Notes: generated from the letters alone by a model not told the origin. Positions 24,090 to 36,153 are shown, counted from the stretch's first letter. The stretch is 64,000 nt of DNA from Chytridium lagenaria (GCA_025449115.1 JAHLKC010000030.1:186001-250000), one strand, 5' to 3'. Program-made: numbers and translations.

Positions 24090-26585
24090 ATGGAGGAGAC
24101 ATCATTAGATATGACGATGGCTGTCGACCCAGATTCTCATCATCCCGCACCGCCATCGTTAAATTCTATGGACGCACCCACCTCTGTCGACGCTCTCTAC
24201 GCCCCTCATTTTACTGCTGCTGAACTAGAAACTGCCATCCGGCTCCTCACCCTTTACGTTGACGACCCCGACCTCAAGGTCCAAGCTGGAAAGCTCCCTC
24301 GTATCCGTCATCTCTTTACCCTTGCCCGACAACTCATTGACATGAGTCCAGAAGAGCTTAAGAGTCGTCGCAAGAAGCGTGCCAAAGAAAAGCTCGATCA
24401 AGATCACCAAACCTTGCAATCTACGGGGATTAGGGAGCTGCGAAAAGTGAAGATGGTGGGGATGAGTGGAGGTTCGGTGCCCCTGGCTCTACCTCCGCTT
24501 GTCGGTTCCATCGAGGCTAATCAAGTCTTCATGATTGAGGATGAGAAGAAGGCGGCAGAGGCCTTGAAGGCTGAACCCATTCCTTCTGTCACCTCAACTA
24601 CACCCCTCCTTTTACGTGGCCCCGAGACCGAACCTGTTACGACCACCCCGCTAACATCATCAGCATCAGACTTACCACCATCACCACCACTCCGCACGCT
24701 TAACTATAAACGCTCTTGCCATATTTGTACCGACAGCTTTGATAAACTACATCCCTTTTACGATCAACTCTGTCCGAAATGCGCAGAGTTCAATTACGCG
24801 AAACGCTCCTCAAATGCAAACATGACTGGCCGTGTTTGCATTGTTACTGGTGCCAGGATTAAGGTGGGGGTTCAGTTTTTGATTACATTATCACTTGGTA
24901 GCCCTTGGTTTATTTTTTGTTGTTAGCCTCGCCAGTCTTCTTTATAATTTTGGACACATGCACAGAGTCGCAATTTTCTAGCAGAAAACTGCACTGAGAT
25001 TATTGCGCTAGTGTTAATGTAACATCAATGTCTTCATGAGCTCGCTGTCATGTCCCATCTTTTGTTGCTGAATTACTGGGCGCGACTCAATGCAGATATC
25101 TCTCCTTTTTTTCTTTAAGTCTGTCTACATCGTACCATCTTCCCCTCTGATCAATGTCCTAATGGTCGCTCATTGATTAGATTGGTTATGCCATCGCGGT
25201 CAAGCTTTTACAAATGGGCGCCATCGTAATTGCCACCACTCGCTTCCCTCACGACGCTGCCCGCCGCTTTGCTGCAGAATCTGGCGCCGATCTCTTCCGC
25301 GACCGACTTCACGTCTACGGTCTTGATTTCAGGGACATGCAGATGCTCCACCATTTCACGGCCCACGTGCGTCTTACTTTTGGACGTCTCGACGTGCTCA
25401 TCAACAATGCCGCGCAGACTGTTCGCAAGCCACCGGCGTTCTATGAGCATTTGCTGGAGCATGAGAGTAAACCTCTGCCGAGAGAGGTTGAGGATGTGGT
25501 GAGGGTTGTGGATGTGTATCGGGCCGAAGGAGGTCGGTATGTGTTTGGGAAATCAGCTGTTGGGACAATTGCGGCCTCCTCTGATGAGAATACAGAGAAG
25601 CTGCACGTTGTCGAGGAGATCCATCCTGCTGGCCCAGAAGGAGGTGAGGAGGAGATTGTCCTGTCAACGCTTAGCCCTGCGGAGCTTTTCGCGACATCTG
25701 GTACGCTCGTCTCGACATCCGCCACCACCGCGCTCAACGCGCAGCAATCTAACTCGAAATTTGTCCCTAACCCTCTTCTCGCTGCCTCCTCTGCCGAGCT
25801 TTCCCAAGTCCCTGTTCTTGCCGACGACCGTCTTGACAAGGCTGAGGCGAAGGCTTTGTTCCCTCCTGGGCTGTATGATCGAGATGATCAGCAGGTTGAT
25901 TTGAGGACAACAAATTCGTGGAAGTTGGAACTAGGACAGATTTCGACGCTGGAGATGGTGGAGTGTCATGTGATTAATAGTTTTGCGCCGTGGGTGCTTG
26001 TTTCAGAGTTGAAGGGGTTGATGGCCGCTACGGGTGAGCCTGGGGGTGGAGGGAGACCTGAGGATTGGGATAAGGTAAATTTGCTGTTCCTTTTTTTTTC
26101 TTCGACTCTTTTTTAACACTTGCATAACTTTGTTTGTTTTCGTGACTTAGTACGTTGTTAACGTGTCGGCTATGGAGGGGCAATTCTATCGTAATAAGAC
26201 AATCTTTCATCCTCATACCAACATGGCAAAGGGTAAGTCTCATCACCCCCTAGTCACACTTATACTCACTTTTTATCTATTTTCGCGTTTAACACCAACT
26301 AACACTCCCACGAATATATTTTTTTTACTAGCCTCACTTAACATGATGACACGCACAGCCGCCTCTGGTTTTGCCGCCTGCTGCATCTACATGACTGCTG
26401 TTGACACGGGTTGGATCACGGATGAGAATCCCGTGCATATGTGGGATAAGAGGGAGAATCAACCGCCACCGCTTGATGAGTGGGATGCGGCGATGAGGGT
26501 TTTGGATCCAGTGATTAAGGGCGTGAATGGGGAAGAGAGGGCTTGGGGAGTTTTCTTAAAGAATTATAGACCAACGCGGTGGTAA
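24090..26585 (+). CDS. Large short-chain dehydrogenase/reductase with zinc-ribbon-like segment
   Basis: Exons: 24090-24863, 25181-26074, 26151-26232 and 26332-26585, with introns in phase. The first 200 residues are acidic/Pro-rich (MEETSLDMTMAVDPDSHHPA). Then comes a Cys pair module, CHICTDSF and LCPKCAEFNYAKR. The Rossmann fold starts GRVCIVTGARIKIGYAIAVK (TGxxxxIG motif), then DVLINNAAQTVRKP (NNAA motif) and YVVNVSAMEGQFYR (S-A-M strand). A catalytic-type Lys lies in HPHTNMAKASLNMMTRTAA. The usual Tyr of YxxxK appears replaced by His/Thr, so catalysis is not certain. The insert between NNAA and the active site (about 170 residues) is longer than in classical SDRs. Similar large SDRs with a Cys-rich N-terminal part exist in protists and fungi, but I know no defined substrate. 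The 317-nt intron is long for this locus. Confidence 0.8.
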
Positions 26586-27031
26586 ATGGTGGTTGGATAT
26601 ATATAAGAGACATTGTATTTTAATATATGTCTACTGTTATATTTTTTTGGGTTGTTTGAATTGGGCGGCTCTGAGGACTGTGAGGAGCGATGTTTCCTCA
26701 CCTCATCGCTTTTTTTTCCCATCTCTTTTGCATCAAGACGACGCCGTCGACATGGAAAGCCTGCATAGCACGTGAAATAATACTTTTGTAATTAAACTAC
26801 CAAGGTAGGCGAACCTCGGATGAGAAAACATCAATACGAGCAATAAAAAGGACGCGAGCGGGATGAAACATGGCCGGGTTTTACTTGCAACAGATCTGTA
26901 AGCAGTAGACGCAAGGCAACCTTTGGGGTCTTGATTCTGATATACATGCGACTTTTCATATTAATATCCATAATGGTTATTTCGGGAACACCCAATTGTC
27001 GTGTGCGACACACAGTAGAAACGTACTGCTG
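26586..27031. other. Intergenic, no feature seen
   Basis: This 446-bp stretch between the dehydrogenase stop and the Zn(II)2Cys6 start holds AT-rich sequence and a short T run. No coding pattern, RNA gene or repeat was recognised. It should contain the promoter of the regulator. Confidence 0.4.
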
Positions 27032-29982
27032 ATGGTGGGTCCACCGTCATCAGTCTTCCCGCTGGCGATGCCGTCTGCACCGCCGTCTTCAACGACCGTG
27101 ACGTCGCAGTCCGGGAAAACTTCTGCGCCAGCTCAAGGCATTTTACTGACTGCCACAGGCGGAGTCGCAAAAAAACCAAGAAAGCCCGTCGTTCCAAAGG
27201 CCACAGCATGGTGAGGAATCCAACCTCATTTTATAGAGGGTTTATAGCGCTTTGGCTACTCCAGCGGAAATATGCCCGAAGAAACTTTCTAATGCCTTTT
27301 ATAATAGCGACACATGCTACCGATTAAAAAGAAAGTGCGACACAAAGCTACCCATCTGCGGACTTTGCAGACGAACAACTGCAGAATGCACCTACATTCG
27401 ACGTTTCGTCTCGCCATCTCTCATCCAGCGAAAACAAAAGTCTGAAAGGGATGATGATCTTTACTCGAAAGCACTCGAGCAGCGTCTGGAAGCTATGGAA
27501 AAGACGTGAGTTAAAAAAACTTGAATAGCAAATTGCACTCGCCGTCTTTTCTCACAAGCCTCCTGTTATTAAAAGCATACGCACTCTTCTATCCGGACTG
27601 AAATCCTCACATACTCCACCATGTTCGAATCCTAGCACGCCCCCTAATACCCAACTTCCCGCTACCATCGAAAATTCAGCTTCGTTTTCTGTCCCATCCT
27701 CGCAACCTCGCGGTACCTTTGTAGATAACTTCGAAATGGCCTACAAACCGTACGAGATGTACCCAAAAGGAATGGAAGAGCCTGCACCATTCACCTCGGA
27801 AGAGGATACCATTCTCGCATCAGCTTTTCCGTTTTTTAAGAAATCACCTAGCGCAACACCGCTTCCATTCCATCAAGCTCAGGAAATACTGACTGAATGC
27901 TATGAGCCATTGAGAACAGACAGCCATGAGGGAAGCCACGTAACGAATGAGTGGGTTGATTTAATGGAGGCGGCTTTTGACACGCAGATGGGATCCAAAG
28001 ATCAGATGCTGGCTGATGGATCTATTGGATTGGAAGAGATGGATCCGATTACTGGTGAGATATTGGATTACGAGGCGCCAAAGGTTCAGGTCTTTCCTTT
28101 ACCAACGTCACAATCCAAGTATTTTGCTGGCACAATCGTAGTGAACGGAAACCATCTTGTTCTTGCAGACGGAGATCTTGATGCGGACTTGGAGGTGGGA
28201 TACTTGCTTTGGATTTCAATTATTTCCTTTTTATTCTTCTGATGGCTTTATGAAAAAAGGTCTTCTTTGAATTAAACCGGAAAATGCCTCTCGCATTTCT
28301 CAACGAAGACACCATCCGGAATGACATTTTAAACTCTGCCACTGGTCTATCATCTTGTCCCGCGATGGTGTTAACGATATGCTCTGTCGCAGCTGCTTCT
28401 GGAGAGTCACCCGATGGAAGCCGCTGGCCTTACCCAGGCTATGCGACTTTGCCGGAGCAGGCTCGGTCAGAGGAATTCTTTTCTGCAGCTGTAGCTGCAT
28501 TAGATTTTGACAGACCATCTGTGGAGATGTGTCAAACTCTGCTCATTCTTGTTATCTACTGTGGGTTTATTTCAAACAACAAGGCGGGCCTAGGTTGGCT
28601 TTTGGGTGGTATGGCTATGCGATTGGTAAGTTTTGAACTTTATTTATTAGTGAATTTTTGCTGAAACTTGTACAGATTCCGCACCTACGATTAAATGTGG
28701 ACCCAGACATTCTCGAGATTGAGAGTAGAAGAAAATGGACAACATTGGAAAAGGAGACACGAAGACGTGTATTCTATCTTGCGTGAGTATTTCTATGCTT
28801 AATTTTTCTTATCAATATCAGTTTTTTTAAAATTCCTTTTTGAACATACCTGGCTCATCTAACCTGCCTCATCTATAGCATGGTGATAGATATGATGGAC
28901 ATGATTTTTAGAGAACGGAGCACAGGAATGTGGAAGCGGAAAAGCTCAGTTAAAACGCCAATGAGCATGCGCATGTGGCATTCTATCGATTTTGCTACAG
29001 GTGAACCCACCGCACATTCCAGTCATAACGATCCTGATTTGATGACGCACGCCATTGAGTTGATGGAGATAATCTGCAAAGTAGTAGCGCATCATGTGGG
29101 GAAAGACGATCACTGTATCGAGTCGCATTTCTGTGCATCGCAGATGGTCGATACGGTCCCTTCGGATATGATGATGTCGGATGAGGAGGTGTTTGACCCT
29201 GACTTTGCACTTCTGGATCACGACTTGTCCACATGGCAGAAATCTCTCCCTGAATGGATGCAAAGCATGGACAGCTATAGTCAATTTAGCATGGGTGCGA
29301 ATTATGCTGGAGGGGGTATTCCTAGTTACGTTCTCATTAAGATATTCCTCTATTCCAACGCTTGCACTCTTACCTTACACCGCCCACGAATGGTCAAGGC
29401 GGTGACCGCTATTATTCGCTATCGAAAAACATACCGTCACAACACTTCTTTATTTCCACAATCGTCCTTCTCGCATACCACGAACACCTCTGACGCATCC
29501 TTTTTTCACGTCCTCTCCATTCTCCCGCCAAACTTGAACCCGCATTATCTTAAGAGCTTCCAGTCTTGCTCAGAAGCCTCTCGTTCTATCATCCAATTTC
29601 TCAGTAAAAAATTCGAGATTGTCGACCCTAACCCTATCGCTTCCGGCATGCAACCTGCGGCTGTCTTTTCGGAATTGGCGAAGCAAGAGCTATTCATGAA
29701 GCTGGATTACATCATCTTATTGTTTATGCGTTACTGAAAGACAGTGACGAAGGAACTGGAAAGCGAGAAGAGAGATCAGCGACGCCGTTAGAAACCTTTT
29801 TGGAGATGGATATTGAGGCGGCAAAGTTGGGGTTGGCGATTGCTAGGAGAATTTTGGGAAATATTGCGGAGAGGTGGAAGGCGGTGGAGTTTATGTGCCA
29901 GATGTTGGATAGATTGGCAATTGGGGTGGGGGTTGGGGAGCTGCCTGTGATTCCCCTTTCGTTTTTGGGAGAAAGAGGGTGA
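27032..29982 (+). CDS. Zn(II)2Cys6 fungal transcription factor with fungal-specific middle domain
   Basis: Start chosen at the first in-frame ATG, 27032 (MVGPPSSVFPLAM). A Ser/Thr-rich, basic lead ends KPRKPVVPKATA. A 98-nt intron (about 27211-27308) splits the first cysteine; splicing gives ACDTCYRLKRKCDTKLPICG and then LCRRTTAECTY, a complete six-cysteine binuclear zinc cluster. A linker helix follows (SKALEQRLEAMEK). The middle region fits the fungal-specific regulatory domain: EQARSEEFFSAAVAALDFDR, LVIYCGFISNNKAGLGWLLG, then EKETRRRVFYLA joined to MVIDMMDMIF. Such proteins are nuclear DNA-binding regulators of metabolism or stress genes. The target is unknown and no cluster partner is evident. 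A 1-nt break near 29706-29712 separates the last 90 codons (YALLKDSDEGTGKREE to SFLGERG). Confidence 0.88.
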
Positions 29983-30740
29983 TGTACTGTGGATGATGCA
30001 TAACACGGAGCATATCCATCATCGCAATATAACTCCTTTGGTTCTCGTTTGTTTCCAAAATAGCTGCTGAAAACATTGAAGATAATAACAATAAATTATT
30101 GTGGTATTTAAAAGCGTCAATTCATGCATTTTCTGTAACAGGAAATATCAGCTTCCAGAGGTGTCTTTAAATTATTTTGATAGCATTCAGTTGGTTATGA
30201 CCAATCAAGTATTCATTCTCAAAGTAAGTATGGACATTGAATATGCATGGAAACGCTAAAGCTGATTACTTTTCTGTTGGTAAGAAAAAGATTCTTAGTT
30301 TGGGGGAAAGGGTATCCGCGACCAGAAAAGCAAAGTGGCGACATATACCCAAAGTGCGTCAAGTCATGTCACGCGTTCCAAGCATCTTGCGTCTATGCGA
30401 CGGTTACTGAAAATATTGGTGATACGGTACGTTATTCAATTCAACGTCTCATCTGCAAATTGAGTATTTCAATTGTTCTACACAGTTATTTAAATTACAT
30501 TTGTGGCATAACGCCTGGTCTCATACCACGCTATTGCACAAAGCTTTCTATCGCGCTCCACCCGAAATTTACACGGTAAATAGGGAGAGAAAAAAAAAAA
30601 AGAAACAAAATATATAAAAAAGCACGACCGTTTTCCAAGCAAAAAGAAAGAGAGAGAGAGAGAAGTGACATGTCTCACTTTATTTTTATCATCCTCATAC
30701 CCCGACACAATGCTAACGCGTCACCCGCCCCACCATGTCC
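29983..30740. other. Intergenic, no gene supported
   Basis: About 760 bp between the transcription factor stop and the duplicated F-box tail. An uninterrupted 110-codon frame at 30247-30579 lacks family resemblance and may be chance. A purine repeat (GAGAGAGAGAGA) lies near 30651-30662 and an A run near 30591-30600. Confidence 0.35.
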
Positions 30741-31038
30741 AATCGTCAAAAAACACGGTACGCCCACGTATAAGCAGACATGGGACTTTCTATGAGAAAA
30801 AACAACGCACAACAATCCCCCACCTTCGCCTTAAACCCCTCCTCAATCTCCATTCTTCCAAACACAATCCTAACGTCGACCCGATCCCCTCTCATTGCCA
30901 AGTCGCCATCTCCATATTAGCGTAACAGAAAGTGTCGAGTGCCTGATAAAGCTGATATACCGAGGCCCGCCCGCACGCTGTGACGATGAGGGCGTGATGA
31001 AGGAACATGATATGATGGAGATGTGGACTTTGGTGTTT
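30741..31038 (-). pseudogene. Decayed tandem copy of the 3' end of the F-box/LRR gene
   Basis: Two adjoining blocks share sequence. Block 1 (30741-31038) and block 2 (31040-31400) both contain AATCGTCAAAAAACAC-type, TATAAGCAGACA(T/C)GGGA and ACAACAATCC sequence, then the end of the coding part. In translation on the minus strand the copy reads LIVTACGRASVYQLYQALDT against LIVTAYGQASVFQLYQALDT in the intact gene, with NMEMATWQ against DMEVAAWQ. The copy has small deletions and no F-box or LRR start, so it is a non-functional remnant. Period is about 315 bp. Confidence 0.75.
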
Positions 31039-31135
31039 AATCGTCAAAAACACGGGTACGCCTACGTATAAGCAGACACGGGATTTTATATGAGAAGAAA
31101 AAACAACACAACAATCCACACCCCCCCTTCGCGCC

Positions 31136-33323
31136 CTAAACCCCACCCCAATCTCCATCCTTCAAAGCACCGCCCTCATACCCCGACACAATCCTAACAC
31201 CGACGCGATCCCCTCTCGCATTCCCCAAAACCCACTGCCAAGCGGCCACCTCCATATCCGCGTAACAAAACCCACTGACAGTGTCCAGTGCCTGATACAG
31301 CTGAAACACCGAAGCCTGCCCATACGCCGTGACGATGAGGGTGAGATGGGTGATGGAGGGGAGGTTTGGGATGAGATGATGGAGGTGTGGGATTTGTTGT
31401 TCATCAAAGGCGTGGAGGGTGAGATGGGTGAGGTTTGGGAAGGGGAGGAGAGGGGTGGGGTTGAGAGGGAACCAGGAGGAGATGGTGTTGAGGGTGAGGG
31501 ATTTTAAGGGGATGAAGGTGGAAGGGGATGGGGAGGAGAGGAGGGAGGTGAGGGAGGGTTGTGGGGGGTTTTGAAAGGGGGTGAGACCTGTGATGATGAT
31601 AGCGAGATGGGTGAGGGATGTAGGAGGGGTGATGAGGAGGGCGATGGTGGAGTTGATGGCGTTGAGGAGGGGGATGGTGGCTTCGGAGGTGGTTTGGAGG
31701 AGATTGGTGTCGACGATGATGGAGTCTGCGGAGAGGTGTAAGGAGGTGAGGTTTGGACAGGGTTGGGAGTGGGAGGTGAGGGTTTTTAGGATGGTGAGCA
31801 TGGCGATGAGGGAGGCGTGGATTTCTTGAGAGGTGTATTTTGGGCCTAAAGCGAGGGTGGTGAGGGTTTTCCCTGTTAAGGTGAGGATGTGGAGGGTGTC
31901 TGAGAGGAGGAGACGAGAGCAACCGCGGAGATCGAGGGAGCGGAGGAATGGTGTGTGGGTGATGAAGGAGAGGAGGGAGGGGCTTGAGAGTTTGCGTTCG
32001 TTGAGGATGGTGAGGGTTTGGAGGGTTGGTGGGGGGAGGAGGTGGGTGAGGAGGAGGTGGAGGGTGGGGTCTGTGAGACGGCATTGGGAGATGGAAAGGT
32101 TTTGGAGGGAGGTTTGGTGAGGGGTTGAGGAGAGAAGGGGGTGGGAGAAGATGGAGGGCCAGGGGTTGGATTCGGACATGATGGAGAGGGTGAGGGAGGT
32201 GATGGACTGGGTTGTTGGTGTGGAATGGGGTTGTGAATGTGTTGAAATGTGAATAACGTCTTCTAGAGAATGTGTTGCAAGGGCGGATTGCTCCTTTTGA
32301 CGTGATGGACGTGTCAAGATGTTGATATCATTGACTTGACGTGTTGAACGTAGTCGTGTCAAATCTTTAGTATCGTTGGCTTGACCCGGTGAACGTGGAC
32401 ATGCCAAAGCTGTAGAATCGGTACCTTGGCTCGGTGAGCGAGTCAAAGCGTCAACGTCGAAAGTGTTGGTATCATTGACTTGAGGGGTTGAACGTAATCG
32501 TGTCAAAGCTTTAGAATCGTTACCTTGACGTGGTGAACATGTCAAAGCTACAGAACTATTATCTTGACTCAATGAACGAGTTAAAGCGCTGACATCGTCA
32601 ACTTGCTGCGCTGAATGTGTCAAATTCCCCACCTCTCGCTCACCTCCCCCATCCTCCCCTCTCCCCGAACACGCCGCAAACAATTTCGCCATCGCCCACG
32701 TACACACCCCCGAACTTTCCCCCCCAATCGTCACCCCAACCTCCCTCAACATCACCGTCGGCCACAACCTCCTAAACGTGACCGCCTCCACCTCCCCCTC
32801 AGGCCTATAATCCGGATGTATCGTGACAAGATTACAAAACGACACATCCAACCTCTCCAACGACCTTCCATGTCTCCACAACACCCCCCAAAGACTCTCA
32901 TTCGTCAATTGGAAGCAATCCGAAACATTCACACATTGTAACCACGATCGTGGGGTATCCACCCCCCACACGGGGGGACATAGAGCGTCCATCATGTTAC
33001 GGAACATCTGGTCAGTGACTTTAGATTTGAAGCCTTTGAGGTGTGAGAGATCGAGCGTTCGAACGTGGATCAATGGGGATTCGAGGGTTGGTGTGAGGTA
33101 TTGCCGACATCGACGGAGACCCGCGGCGAGGGCGACGAGGTCAGCGCCGGATTTGGGTTGAAGGGTTGTGTAGAGGAGGCGGTTTGCAGAAGCGACGCCA
33201 GGGACGGGAGGCTTTGGAGAGAGTGATGAGGTCGTTGTGGGTTGGGAGGTAGGTGAGGATGAGACGCATGAGTTCCGGTGGGAGTGGGGGGTGGGTGGTG
33301 GTGTTGGTGGAGGAGGAGGACAT
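31136..33323 (-). CDS. F-box and leucine-rich-repeat protein
   Basis: The start is set at 33323 (MSSSSTNTTTHP) because an F-box follows immediately (PLPPELMRLILTYLPTHNDL, SKASRPWRRFC). A frame change near 33184 (one surplus A in AAA) leads into a frame open to 31136. That frame opens NRLLYTTLQPKSGADLVALA and contains LRR-like units: VRTLDLSHLKGF, LERLDVSFCNLV, LRSLDLRGCSRLLL, LQTLTILNERKL and LTHLTLIVTAYG. F-box/LRR proteins bind Skp1 and present substrates to SCF ubiquitin ligases. A degenerate tandem peptide repeat sits between LRR blocks (32260-32625). The mRNA is extremely C/T-rich, giving long G-rich template tracts. Its last 250 bp are duplicated downstream as a pseudogene. About 725 codons in all. 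Confidence 0.75.
32260..32625 (-). repeat. Degenerate tandem repeat coding a 13-18-residue unit inside the F-box/LRR gene
   Basis: At least seven consecutive units share the pattern [V/G/A]-N-D-[S/T]-x-A-L-T-R-x-x-S-x-Q. Examples are GNDSKALTRLRSTPQ, GTDSTALACPRSPGQ, ANDTKDLTRLRSTRQ and VNDINILTRPSRQ. At DNA level TTGACACG-like and GTTGAACG-like steps recur every 39-54 bp. The unit is polar and likely disordered, so copy number may vary between strains. Confidence 0.75.
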
Positions 33324-34176
33324 TGGGTGATATCGGACTGTGGGGGAGGTGTCAAGTGGTGAAACTTTATGGGAATTTCAGATAGGCTTGTTCTGTCATG
33401 TTGGTCATCCACGACCAAAATACAAAGAACACAAAGACGAGGTGTCGTCATCTTTATGAAGCCGTTGGGTTTTTTTAATGCCACAAACATGTGTAGGTGC
33501 TAGTTGCTCTCAAAAATAAAATAAAAAAATAGTTGCCTGCAGCCATAGACGTCTAAAAAATCCATGCTGAGAAACTGGAGAAAGATAGACAAATGTCACA
33601 AAACCGAGATAAAAGAGTAAAAACCAAGCGGTGGCAAATTCAAGGACTGCTTCTAAAACGTTAAACATGTTTGAAGACGAAAAGATTCTATAAATGTATG
33701 AAGGACATTTAGCAAGTCAAAAGCGAGAAAGAGATGCAGTACGCGAAAAAAAACATAACAGAAAAAAGCGAGGACCATAAAAGTCACAAACAACCCCACT
33801 CTCTACAATAAAAGACGCAAAAAATCCATGAGCATGACAACATTTCTATCCCAGACATCTTTCAAAAGTCAAACATTCCCACCATCTACCAAAAAAGAAA
33901 AAATCACGTAGGAAAGAGACGATAAAAACAGTGATGAGAAAACAAGGAACGAAACTTCTCAAAGGACATTTGGAAAGGATACATGTAAACAGAAAAAGGG
34001 GTCTTTTAGTGCACAACTTCAGCTTCAGATAAATCAAAAGGCAAAGAATCAGACGGAAAGGAGGGGGCTAAGAACGAAAGAAAATGTGAACGGAGGCTGG
34101 GAAATCCAGGTGTGAGGGAGTGGGAGCGAATGTAGAAGGTCATGAGGTTAGAGGTTATGAGAGGGAGGGAGCTTGT
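33324..34176. other. Intergenic / untranslated flanks, no gene supported
   Basis: The stretch between the F-box/LRR start and the tropomyosin stop holds A-rich sequence with no coding signature. It contains the promoter of the F-box/LRR gene (right to left) and the 3' end of tropomyosin. A frame upstream of the F-box that stays open to 33490 is low-complexity and is not taken as coding. Confidence 0.4.
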
Positions 34177-35478
34177 TTACAGGTCCTCGGGACTTGAGGG
34201 TGCTTTCAAGCTCTGACTTGACACCGTTGATTGGGCAAGGAGCTCCTCGTACTTTCTCTCCAATTCAATCTTCTCGTTGTCAGTCTGCTTGGCCTTGCGC
34301 TCGTGGTGCTCAGCGTGGACCTCAAGAGAAACGTGCCCTATATTTTTTAACATACAGGATGAAATGAATGAGCAGGTTAGAAAGGGGATACTAGCTAGGC
34401 TGCAATGAAAAGAAAATGTGTTGCAAGCGATAAACAAATGATAAAAAAGTCAAGAAATAGCATGTTTAACAGGAGTACTGACTTGTCTGTAGACTCGCGT
34501 AGGCTCTTCTCCTTATCCTCAAGCTCGGCCTCAAGGCGGTTCACCTTACGCTTCAAAGCGTCGATTTCAGACTCCTCCTTATCACCCTCAACCTTGCGGA
34601 GCTTGACCTGAACGATACAACAAAAAGGCGAAAAATAAGAATGTGCTCAAATCATCAAAACAAACACTAAATAAACCAAAAAACGAGCCTTCATCACACA
34701 AAAAAGAGGAAAACCTCTCACCTCCTCAACCCTCTTCTCGGTTCTCTCAAGATCCATCTCGAGGAGAACAACCTTGTTCTTGAGGTTCTGAACCTCAGTC
34801 TCGGACTTTGCGAGATCAGCCTTGAGGGACTTGACTTCGTCCTCGGCCTTGTCGGCACGAGTACTGTGCGCGTCAGACTCAATGCGGAGCTTCTCGAGTT
34901 TCTGAATGGTTTCATTTGTTTGTTTGGAGGTTGGGTAAGAGATAAAGGAAAGAATGGCAAAAAAGGGTTAATACAATTCCGAATGGCAAAACATGATTAA
35001 AACTACGATAAGGAGCATTGCAGTATCAAAAGCAAAATGTCTCTGTGGAGTACCAGTGGATAAGCCAGTTCATGGTTTAGACGTTTTACATGTGCACAAC
35101 GGATCATGTCATGGTTGTTTTCACTCTTTCTTCAACTTGAGTTGAAAGTCTAGAGAAAACCTCCGAGATCGATCTTCCGTTTGTCTAAATAGCAAGAGAT
35201 CATCCATATATTGCATGCACCCTTTTGATAGATTACCCAAAATAAAAGTGGTATTCATTGAGACTGCATAGTATCCATTCCATTCCGTCGAATCCCATAG
35301 TCCATCCATCCTTGATAGATTACACATATCCACAGCATGAGTTGATGATATGGAAATGGCTGACAGTGACGATGGCATACCCTTGCTTGCAGTGATATGC
35401 AGGCAATGCATGCATGCATGAATGGCATACGTTGTTGTTGCAGTGATATCAAAAGCTCACCTCCTTGATCTTGTCCAT
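34177..35478 (-). CDS. Tropomyosin (fungal type, about 161 residues)
   Basis: Exon 1 is 35461-35478 (MDKIKE), exon 2 is 34722-34901, exon 3 starts at 34607, and the last exon ends near 34177. The spliced protein is an unbroken coiled coil: KLEKLRIESDAHSTRADKAE, VQNLKNKVVLLEMDLERTEK, KEESEIDALKRKVNRLEAEL and AEHHERKAKQTDNEKIELER, matching fungal Cdc8/Tpm proteins in length and register. Tropomyosin dimers polymerise along actin cables and the cytokinetic ring and regulate formin and myosin access. Intron 1 (34902-35460, 559 nt) is about ten times longer than most introns here. Near 34231-34236 a 1-nt shift would restore a heptad-like ending (INGVKSELESTLKS) in place of the less regular ending read at present (STVSSQSLKAPS). 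Confidence 0.9.
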
Positions 35479-36153
35479 TACTTGGTAGTTAGTCTGGTTG
35501 TGGAGTAGTAGTAGTAGAAGTAGTGAAGAGGTGAGAAATGGATGGATTCTTTAATTCATTAATGGGAATGGAGTGTGTTTGAATTATTCCTCTTAAAAAA
35601 TGATTTGTACAACTGTAATGTAGTACAAAGCAAAATTATTAGAATAGGTATATACCTCACAGTAATAATATCCACCTCACAGTCATCATAGAAATGGTGT
35701 GTATCTACCTCTTTAACAAGAATATATTTTTATAAGGGGTCTTTGTTTGATAGCATCGGACAACATGGAATATAAAGAAATAAAAATTACTTTATTTAAA
35801 TACTATGTGCTTGAAACATCATCATCCCTTTTGTAAGAATGCGAGGTCGCGTGAGCTACCTAGCTCCTCTTCTTCTTACCGTCTCCAACGGTGCAAAGAA
35901 AGATGCTGCAGAGTTGCTATTCATTTCCTCTTTACTTTACTATCTATAGAAAACAAAATCTCATCAGTTTTTTATGTAGTACGTTGTAAGAAGCCGTGGG
36001 AGACGTTTTCATCAATGAAAAAAAGAAGAAAAGAGCGCAAATTGACTTTTTATCAAATTCAACAGTCCACAGCGACGCACCTCACGACTTCACGTCTTCA
36101 TCTCTCAGGATCTGACATCGTTTCTGTTTGCAAAGTCAAAACGATTGGTCTTC

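Noticed and set aside
27621..27640. GTTCGAATCC sequence resembling a tRNA B box
   Set aside because: It lies in the Zn(II)2Cys6 gene region with no A box or cloverleaf partner at the right distance.
30247..30579. 110-codon plus-strand frame in the gap after the Zn(II)2Cys6 gene
   Set aside because: No recognisable domain. Weak composition evidence only.
31404..32084. 226-codon Pro/His-rich open frame on the minus strand, and long plus-strand frames over the same region
   Set aside because: They are shadows of the C/T-rich F-box/LRR gene with no family resemblance.
33324..33490. Upstream extension of the F-box/LRR reading frame giving a 784-codon protein
   Set aside because: The F-box lies in another frame starting at 33323. 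The extension is proline-rich and would bypass the F-box, so the frame change near 33184 is a better explanation.
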